Assembly: GCA_010671965.1 (NCBI GenBank)
Contig: JAAHIC010000271.1
Span: forward strand, 1 to 6,443
Direction of reading: 5' to 3'
Length of the DNA stretch: 6,443 bases
Source of the DNA: Leptolyngbya sp. SIO4C5
GTDB lineage: Bacteria > Cyanobacteriota > Cyanobacteriia > Phormidesmidales > Phormidesmidaceae
The number at the start of each line of letters is the position of its first letter. Within the stretch, counting starts at the first letter, position 1. Below are positions 1 to 4,724 of the stretch, one piece after another. The notes beneath the pieces are model-generated. The model ran no database searches. It was given only the letters and a program-made list of their open reading frames with translations, and was not told the origin of the DNA. The translations under genes and the position numbers were made by a program.

Positions 1-40
1 TGCTATCAAAACGGCTGACGGCCAAATTCGTCTAGGATGG

Positions 41-64
41 GGAGCAGGGCTGTAGCTCTGCTTC
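41..64 (+). other. Hairpin in the leader just upstream of the ABC exporter gene
   Basis: Arms 43-50 and 55-62 pair over 8 positions, one of them a G-T wobble, around the 4-base loop TGTA. One or two weaker pairs can be added outside. The hairpin ends about 17-19 bases before the ATG at 81, and the bases between it and the ATG hold no good Shine-Dalgarno sequence. It could be the end of an upstream transcript, because a pyrimidine-rich stretch (TCTCTCT) follows it, or a 5' UTR element limiting translation. The rest of 1-80 shows no gene that can be identified. One frame is open from base 2 to a TAG at 53-55, which could be the tail of an upstream gene but is too short to judge. Confidence 0.35.
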
Positions 65-80
65 TCTCTGGACTGGATTC

Positions 81-1829
81 ATGGCGCGATCGCAACTGAA
101 CAAACTAGCCACCTATTTGCGTCCCCACTGGCGTCGAACCGCGATGGGGATCGGGGCGCTGCTGATTGTCAATTTAGTCGGTGTCTCCATCCCGCTGCTG
201 ATTCGAGACGGCATCGACGAACTACAGGTTACCTTCAGCTACGACCGAGTCCTCTACTATGTTGTGCTAATTTTGCTGCTGGCCTCGGTCATGTGGTTTA
301 TCCGCATGGGTTCTCGAATTCTCATCTTTGGCGTAGGCCGACAGGTGGAATTTGACCTCAAACAGAAAATCTTTGAACACTTACTGACGTTAGAACCCGC
401 CTATTTTTCTGTCAATACCGCCGGCGATCTCATCAGCCGAGCCACTAGCGATGTAGACAACATTCGTCGCCTTTTGGGATTTGCGGTTTTAAGCCTGGCT
501 AATACAGTATTTGCCTATGCGTTTACTCTGCCCGTTATGTTGACCATCAACGGGCGGCTGACGGTCATGGCGCTGATTGTCTACCCGGTGATGCTGATCT
601 TGGTACAGCTCTTTAGCCACCGCCTGCGCAACCAGCAGCTCCAGGTACAGCAAGAAATTGCCAACCTGAGCGAAATGATTCAGGAAGACATGAGCGGTAT
701 TGCGCTGATCAAAATTTATGCTCAGGAAAACAACGAGCGCCACGCCTTTGCCAATTTTAACCAGCGGCTGCTAGAGGCCAATTTGACCCTAGCAAGAACC
801 CGCAACACCCTGTTTCCGCTGCTGGGAGGTTTAGCCAGCGTTAGCTTGTTGGTGATTTTAGCCGTAGGAGCCGGGGCGATCGCCAGCGGTGCTCTCACCG
901 TTGGCGACTTTGTAGCGCTGATTTTGTATGTAGAGCGCCTAGTCTTTCCCACAGCCCTACTCGGCTTCACCATCACTGCCTATCAGCGAGGCGAAGTCAG
1001 TATCGACCGGGTCGAAGCAATCCTCAAAGCTCGACCCAAGATCAAAAATGTCCCCCAGCCGATTGCGCTCAATCCGCAAAAACTCACGGGCGAGATTGTG
1101 GCCCGCGATCTCACCTATACTTTTCCCGGAACGACTCAGGCGGCGCTGCAGTCGGTGAGCTTTCATATTCGCTCCGGCGAGACGGTGGCCGTCGTCGGCC
1201 CTATTGGTTCTGGCAAGTCTACCTTGGCCAACGCTATTCCACGTCTACTCGATATTCAGCCCCAACAGCTTTTTCTCGACGGCTATGACATTACTCAGAT
1301 CGCTGTAGCTGACCTGAGAAAAGCGATCGCCTTTGTACCTCAAGATAGCTTTCTTTTCAGCACCACAATCAAAAATAATATCCGCTACGGTGACCCCCTA
1401 GCAGAAGTCTTGACCGTGCAGCACACGGCTAAGCAGGCCCAAATCAACGAAGAAATTATCAATTTCCCGCAGCAGTATGACACCGTTGTTGGCGAGCGGG
1501 GTATCACGCTCTCAGGCGGGCAGCGTCAGCGCACAGCGCTAGCACGGGCGTTGCTGACGGATGCGCCCATTTTGGTTTTAGATGATGCTCTCTCCAGCGT
1601 TGACAACAAAACGGCTACCGAAATCCTGAAGAACTTAGCCGAAGGTACCCAGCGCAAGACCGTGATTTTTATTTCTCACCAAATGTCTGCTGCTGCAACC
1701 GCCGATCGCATTCTGGTGATGGATCAAGGCCGCATTGTTCAAAACGGTTCCCATGAAGATCTAGTCGCGCAGCCGGGACTTTATCAGACTTTGTGGAACC
1801 AACATCAGCTAGAAGAAGTTTTGCAGTAA
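81..1829 (+). CDS. ABC-type exporter half-transporter, membrane domain fused to ATPase (MdlA/MsbA-like family)
   Basis: This 582-residue protein is a complete ATP-driven exporter subunit of the inner membrane; its substrate cannot be told from sequence. Six hydrophobic segments lie at about residues 20-41, 57-76, 132-155, 159-178, 244-267 and 272-297. The ATPase domain follows from about 338. Visible motifs are Walker A GPIGSGKST (373-381), Q-loop Gln421, signature LSGGQ (477-481), Walker B ILVLDD (497-502), D-loop SSVD (505-508) and switch His533. The length is normal for a half-transporter that works as a dimer. The residue after the Walker B Asp, usually the catalytic Glu, is Asp502, as in one subunit of heterodimeric exporters such as the BmrC/MdlA type, so a second half-transporter elsewhere is likely (inference). 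The ATG at 81 gives the usual N-terminus; no strong ribosome binding site precedes it. The gene is convergent with the pil genes and probably unrelated to them. The family call is firm; the substrate is unknown. Confidence 0.93.
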   Translation: MARSQLNKLATYLRPHWRRTAMGIGALLIVNLVGVSIPLLIRDGIDELQVTFSYDRVLYYVVLILLLASVMWFIRMGSRILIFGVGRQVEFDLKQKIFEHLLTLEPAYFSVNTAGDLISRATSDVDNIRRLLGFAVLSLANTVFAYAFTLPVMLTINGRLTVMALIVYPVMLILVQLFSHRLRNQQLQVQQEIANLSEMIQEDMSGIALIKIYAQENNERHAFANFNQRLLEANLTLARTRNTLFPLLGGLASVSLLVILAVGAGAIASGALTVGDFVALILYVERLVFPTALLGFTITAYQRGEVSIDRVEAILKARPKIKNVPQPIALNPQKLTGEIVARDLTYTFPGTTQAALQSVSFHIRSGETVAVVGPIGSGKSTLANAIPRLLDIQPQQLFLDGYDITQIAVADLRKAIAFVPQDSFLFSTTIKNNIRYGDPLAEVLTVQHTAKQAQINEEIINFPQQYDTVVGERGITLSGGQRQRTALARALLTDAPILVLDDALSSVDNKTATEILKNLAEGTQRKTVIFISHQMSAAATADRILVMDQGRIVQNGSHEDLVAQPGLYQTLWNQHQLEEVLQ

Positions 1830-1850
1830 CCGCATTGAATAACCCGTCAT

Positions 1851-1889
1851 AAAAAATCTGCCATGAGCTTTGGGCATAAACTCATGGCA
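1851..1889 (-). terminator. Intrinsic terminator of the pilC transcript, between convergent genes
   Basis: A perfect 9-bp stem is formed by 1859-1867 (TGCCATGAG) and 1881-1889 (CTCATGGCA). Three further A-T pairs (1869-1871 with 1878-1880) extend it inward after a one-base bulge. Read on the minus strand, six T residues (1856-1851) begin two bases after the stem, which is the classical Rho-independent arrangement, and the stem starts about 36 bases past the pilC stop. In the plus direction the same hairpin is followed only by AATGGGTTGTTT, so termination of the ABC gene here would be weaker. A looser outer pairing of AACCC (1841-1845) with GGGTT (1893-1897) is also possible. Confidence 0.8.
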
Positions 1890-1925
1890 AATGGGTTGTT
1901 TCAGATGTTCTTTACAGTGAGTTGT

Positions 1926-3146
1926 CTACTGCACCACTTCCATAATCTTGAACATCGGCAGGTACATAGAGATCAAGATAGAGCCGACCATACCCCCCAG
2001 CACAATAATCATAATTGGCTCCATGATGCTAGTCAGCGCTTTGACAGCCTGCTCAACTTCATCCTCGTAGAAGTCAGCCACTTTCATCAGCATCTGATCA
2101 AGTTCACCCGTCTCTTCCCCAATAGAGATCATCTGAATTGCCATAACCGGGAAAACCTGGTGCTTTTGTAGCGCCAAACTAATCATGCCGCCCGTTTGAA
2201 TTTCCTGACGGGCCTCATCAATGGCATTGGAGATTACGCGATTACCTGCGGTATCGCGGACAATTTCTAGAGCGGTCAAAATTGGTACCCCCGAGCGCGA
2301 AAGAGAACCAAAAGTTCGGCAAAACCGAGCGGTTGCAGTCTTTTGTACCAAATCACCAAACAGTGGCATCTTCAGGAAAAAGCGATCCATTGTTTCGCGT
2401 CCCACCCGGGTCTTGTAGTACTGCCGATAAGCAAAGACAGCCGCCACAATGGCACCAATTAACATGGCAACGTATAAAGGCGTTCGCAGAAAATCACTGA
2501 TACCCAGCATCAACTGGGTAAACATAGGCAGTTCGGCGTCAAATTCTTCGAAAATACCTGCAAACGTGGGCAGCAGAAAGACGGTCATTGCCACGAAAAT
2601 GACCACCGCCAGAATGCCAACCGTCACCGGATAGGCCATTGCTGACTTAATCTGGTTCTGCAAGCGATTAAGATCCTCTAGCAGCTTGGCCAAGCGATTG
2701 AGGACTTCATCCAAGACACCGCCCACTTCGCCAGCCTGTACCAAAGCCACATAGAGATCATCAAAGCATTGGGGATGCTTACGCATCGAGTCTGAAAGGC
2801 TTGTTCCCTGCTGCACATCAGCATTGATTTCCTGCAGCGATCGCTTCAATTTTGGATTAGGACATTCTTCTGAAAGTACCCCTAGCCCTCTGACCAGAGC
2901 AACGCCAGCGTTGACCAAGGCCGCAAACTGCCGTGAGAAAATAGCTTTATCCTTAACGCTGACGCTAGTGAGTGAGGTCTTCACGTCCTCTAGGTCAATG
3001 CTGAAGCCTTTCTCTTCCCGGATATCTTGGATAAAGATGCCCCGATCTCTCAGCAGATTCCGGGCCTCGCCCGGCGTTTCCGCAGCAACTTTTTCGCGCC
3101 GATTGCGTCCAGCAGCATCCCGACCAGTGGCGACGTAGGTAGGCAT
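1926..3146 (-). CDS. pilC: PilC, type IV pilus inner-membrane platform protein (GspF family)
   Basis: This 406-residue protein is the inner-membrane platform of the type IV pilus, on which the PilB and PilT ATPases act to add or remove pilin subunits. It has a cytoplasmic N-terminal part that begins MPTYVATGRDAAG, as is typical of the family. Two copies of the T2SF/GspF domain follow, at about residues 67-190 and 270-392. They carry the related motifs QAGEVGGVLDEVL (137-149) and SIGEETGELDQML (341-353). Hydrophobic segments lie near 172-194, 224-240 and 376-396, matching the usual three membrane spans. The length is normal and the frame intact. The ATG at 3144-3146 fits the family's N-terminus, although the bases before it hold no clear Shine-Dalgarno sequence. 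It is the last gene of the leftward pilB-pilT-pilC series, 299 bases after pilT, and has a strong terminator beyond its stop. Confidence 0.96.
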   Translation of the reverse strand: MPTYVATGRDAAGRNRREKVAAETPGEARNLLRDRGIFIQDIREEKGFSIDLEDVKTSLTSVSVKDKAIFSRQFAALVNAGVALVRGLGVLSEECPNPKLKRSLQEINADVQQGTSLSDSMRKHPQCFDDLYVALVQAGEVGGVLDEVLNRLAKLLEDLNRLQNQIKSAMAYPVTVGILAVVIFVAMTVFLLPTFAGIFEEFDAELPMFTQLMLGISDFLRTPLYVAMLIGAIVAAVFAYRQYYKTRVGRETMDRFFLKMPLFGDLVQKTATARFCRTFGSLSRSGVPILTALEIVRDTAGNRVISNAIDEARQEIQTGGMISLALQKHQVFPVMAIQMISIGEETGELDQMLMKVADFYEDEVEQAVKALTSIMEPIMIIVLGGMVGSILISMYLPMFKIMEVVQ

Positions 3147-3217
3147 AGCAATTAAAGTCTTCTGTGAGCTGTTATGGGCAATGCTGGCTTCAAAGGCAGT
3201 CTAGCCTGAAGCGATTC

Positions 3218-3247
3218 AACTAGCGCTCTCGAGAGCCTCTGCTAGTT
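3218..3247. repeat. Nested inverted repeat upstream of pilC
   Basis: Outer arms AACTAGC (3218-3224) and GCTAGTT (3241-3247) pair perfectly over 7 bp. They enclose a perfect 12-bp palindrome, GCTCTCGAGAGC (3225-3236), with a 4-base CTCT bulge at 3237-3240. It lies 72-101 bases before the pilC start codon. No T-run follows on either strand, so it does not look like a simple terminator. It could be a structured element in the pilC 5' UTR, an RNA-processing or stability element, or a binding site for a dimeric regulator. The sequence alone does not decide between these. Confidence 0.55.
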
Positions 3248-3261
3248 TGTTCTGTCAACCT

Positions 3262-3267
3262 ATCATA
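3262..3267 (-). promoter_or_regulatory. Candidate -10 element for a pilC promoter
   Basis: On the minus strand this reads TATGAT, five of six matches to the TATAAT consensus, inside the most A+T-rich stretch of the pilT-pilC gap (about 3259-3280). No convincing -35 hexamer sits 16-18 bases upstream. A perfect TTGACA (minus strand, about 3252-3257) lies just downstream but has no -10 at the right distance. If this element is real, the pilC leader would be roughly 105-110 bases long and would contain the nested inverted repeat. This is a weak call based on consensus only. Confidence 0.25.
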
Positions 3268-3367
3268 AAAAATATTTAACCTGTCTGACGTACATAATCT
3301 GTGACAACGATTGCCAACAGCAAAGGGCAAAGGCAGCACGCCGCTGCTGGCTAGAAATGGGAGCCTC

Positions 3368-3375
3368 GCGATCGC
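3368..3375. repeat. HIP1 octamer GCGATCGC, one of seven in the window
   Basis: This is the only HIP1 copy lying between genes. The others are at 86-93, 876-883 and 1323-1330 (ABC gene), 2837-2844 (pilC), 3696-3703 (pilT) and 5311-5318 (pilB). An 8-base palindrome would be expected about 0.1 times by chance in a window of this size. This over-representation is a hallmark of many cyanobacterial genomes and supports the host assignment. The copy at 86-93 overlaps codons 2-5 of the ABC gene. Confidence 0.9.
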
Positions 3376-3386
3376 CCTAAAGCGTT

Positions 3387-3425
3387 GATAGCCTTGCCAG
3401 AACCACAGTCTCTTGCAAGGCTATC
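3387..3425 (-). terminator. Strong hairpin just downstream of pilT, possible terminator without T-run
   Basis: Arms GATAGCCTTGC (3387-3397) and GCAAGGCTATC (3415-3425) pair perfectly over 11 bp. After a one-base mismatch, AGA (3399-3401) pairs with TCT (3411-3413), leaving a 9-base loop. The hairpin starts 20 bases past the pilT stop, which is the usual place for a terminator or a 3'-end stabiliser. No T-run follows in either direction, so it is not a classical intrinsic terminator. Many cyanobacterial 3' ends look like this, and it may stop or only reduce read-through into pilC. The pairing itself is plain in the sequence; its role is inferred. Confidence 0.55.
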
Positions 3426-3445
3426 GATCAGGCGAGCAGCACTGT

Positions 3446-4585
3446 TTAACGACGACGCGCCGCGCCCATTGCCGCACCTTGTCGGGTAGCTGCCGTACCG
3501 GCTGCCGCCGGAGCGCTACCAATTAAACGCTGTAGTTCATCAGTTCTAGACGACTTCGCCATTGCTGATTCAAATGAAATCGCCCCTTCTCTATAGAGAT
3601 CGGCCAGTACCTTTTCCAGAGTCTGCATTCCGACCTTGCCGCCCGTTTGAATGGCGCTGTAAATCTGGGCGGTTTTACCTTCGCGAATCAGGTTCGCGAT
3701 CGCAGGGGTCGCAATCATAATTTCCTGGGCCATCACCCGACCAAATTCCCCAGGCTTGGGATTCTGCTTAGGAATCAGAGTTTGGCTAAGCACAGCTACG
3801 AGCGAGTTCGATAGCTGCACCCGCACCTGCTGCTGCTGCTCAGGCGGGAAAACATCAACCATGCGGTCTACGGTTTGCGCTGCGGAGCTAGTGTGCAGCG
3901 TTCCAAAAACCAGGTGGCCTGTTTCCGCAGCAGAGATAGCAAGAGAGATCGTTTCTAAATCTCGCATCTCACCCACGAGAATGACGTCCGGATCCTCCCG
4001 CAAGGCCGCTCTGAGCGCATTAGCAAAGCTCTTTGTATCTTCCCCAATCTGGCGCTGATGCACCAGGCTCTTGATCGGCTCATAGACAAATTCGATCGGA
4101 TCTTCGACCGTCAGAATATGCTCAGCTCGCGTCAGATTGATGTTATTGATCATCGACGCTAGCGTGGTTGACTTACCTGAGCCAGTAGGCCCGGTCACCA
4201 AGATCAAACCTCTAGGCTTCTCTGAAAGCTCGCGCACAATATTGGGCAGACCCAGCAGATCCATGCTGGGGATCTTTGAACTTAGGGCCCGTAAACAGGC
4301 TGCATAGGTACCCCGATCCTTATAGACGTTGACGCGAAAACGGGCTAGCCCTTTAACGCCATAGGAGCAGTCTAATTCCCAGGTTTGCTCTAAATGCTTA
4401 CGCTGGGTATTGTTGAGCATACTAAAAATGAGTCGCTGGCACTGCTCCGGCGACATGGGCGGATGCTCGGTGGGGGTTAGATGTCCACTGACGCGAATAT
4501 ATGGTGGCAGACCGGCTGAAAGGTGCAAGTCAGAGCCGCCTCTTTCAACGACTTCTTCCATCAGGTCTTCAATCATCAGTTCCAT
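3446..4585 (-). CDS. pilT: PilT, type IV pilus retraction ATPase
   Basis: This 379-residue cytoplasmic hexameric ATPase powers pilus retraction by depolymerising pilin into the membrane. The N-terminal PAS-like part (about 1-100) starts MELMIEDLMEEVV, followed by GGSDLHLSAG. The RecA-like core has Walker A GPTGSGKS (132-139, bases 4169-4192), the Asp box ILTVEDPIEF, Walker B DPDVILVGEMRD and the His box TGHLVFGTLHT. The PilT-specific helix appears as AIANLIREGK, where many relatives read AIRNLIREGK; this motif separates PilT from PilB, as does the lack of zinc-binding cysteines. The C-terminus ends in an Ala-rich tail closing with three Arg. The start is supported by a good ribosome binding site. 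It lies 139 bases after pilB in the same direction, so co-transcription with pilB is plausible, with a hairpin in between. Confidence 0.96.
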   Translation of the reverse strand: MELMIEDLMEEVVERGGSDLHLSAGLPPYIRVSGHLTPTEHPPMSPEQCQRLIFSMLNNTQRKHLEQTWELDCSYGVKGLARFRVNVYKDRGTYAACLRALSSKIPSMDLLGLPNIVRELSEKPRGLILVTGPTGSGKSTTLASMINNINLTRAEHILTVEDPIEFVYEPIKSLVHQRQIGEDTKSFANALRAALREDPDVILVGEMRDLETISLAISAAETGHLVFGTLHTSSAAQTVDRMVDVFPPEQQQQVRVQLSNSLVAVLSQTLIPKQNPKPGEFGRVMAQEIMIATPAIANLIREGKTAQIYSAIQTGGKVGMQTLEKVLADLYREGAISFESAMAKSSRTDELQRLIGSAPAAAGTAATRQGAAMGAARRR

Positions 4586-4591
4586 AGGACT

Positions 4592-4596
4592 ACCTC
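4592..4596 (-). promoter_or_regulatory. Ribosome binding site of pilT
   Basis: The minus strand reads GAGGT six bases before the ATG of pilT, a good match to the Shine-Dalgarno core at the right spacing. It fixes the pilT start codon. It is the only clear ribosome binding site visible among the genes here: pilC and the ABC gene have weak or none, and that of pilB lies outside the window. Confidence 0.75.
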
Positions 4597-4628
4597 AAAT
4601 GGTTTCTGCTGTAACGAATTACTTAAGC

Positions 4629-4675
4629 CTGTTTATGGCCCGCTAACGGCTATTGCAAGACTAGCGGCTAAACAG
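4629..4675 (-). repeat. Hairpin in the pilB-pilT intergenic region
   Basis: Outer arms CTGTTTA (4629-4635) and TAAACAG (4669-4675) pair over 7 bp, and inner arms CCGCTA (4640-4645) and TAGCGG (4662-4667) over 6 bp. They are separated by a small internal loop (4 bases against 1), and the apical loop is 16 bases. It lies about 50 bases after the pilB stop and about 33 bases before the pilT ribosome binding site. No T-run follows on the minus strand. It could stabilise the pilB 3' end, partly terminate, or mark an RNA-processing site that lets pilB and pilT be made in different amounts. The remaining bases of the 139-base gap show no convincing promoter. Confidence 0.5.
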
Positions 4676-4724
4676 TAAAAACGTAAACTTGAATGTTGGC
4701 GTTGAGCCTACATGCCGACACTTG

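Noticed and set aside
2..55. Possible C-terminal tail of an upstream gene ending at TAG 53-55
   Set aside because: Only 17 codons are visible with no recognisable motif, and the frame end overlaps a hairpin. There is too little to call a gene.
1847..1857. The 11-mer TCATAAAAAAT occurs here and again at 3263-3273
   Set aside because: The first copy is the T-run of the pilC terminator; the second has no adjoining strong hairpin. A match of this A-rich type is probably coincidence, not a repeat element.
1863..2171. His-rich 102-codon open frame on the plus strand
   Set aside because: It lies almost wholly antisense to the conserved pilC 3' end and its start falls in the terminator stem. Its composition is that expected from the complement of pilC codons, so it is not a credible gene.
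3828..3843. Tandem CTG/CAG triplets inside pilT
   Set aside because: They encode a run of four Gln in the FPPEQQQQ segment, which sits in the conserved part of PilT, so this is coding sequence and not an expanding repeat.
4605..4661. Weak pilT promoter on the minus strand (TTGCAA with CATAAA or TAAACA 16-17 bases on)
   Set aside because: Both hexamers match the consensus poorly and they overlap the hairpin arms, so the pairing explains the sequence better than a promoter does.
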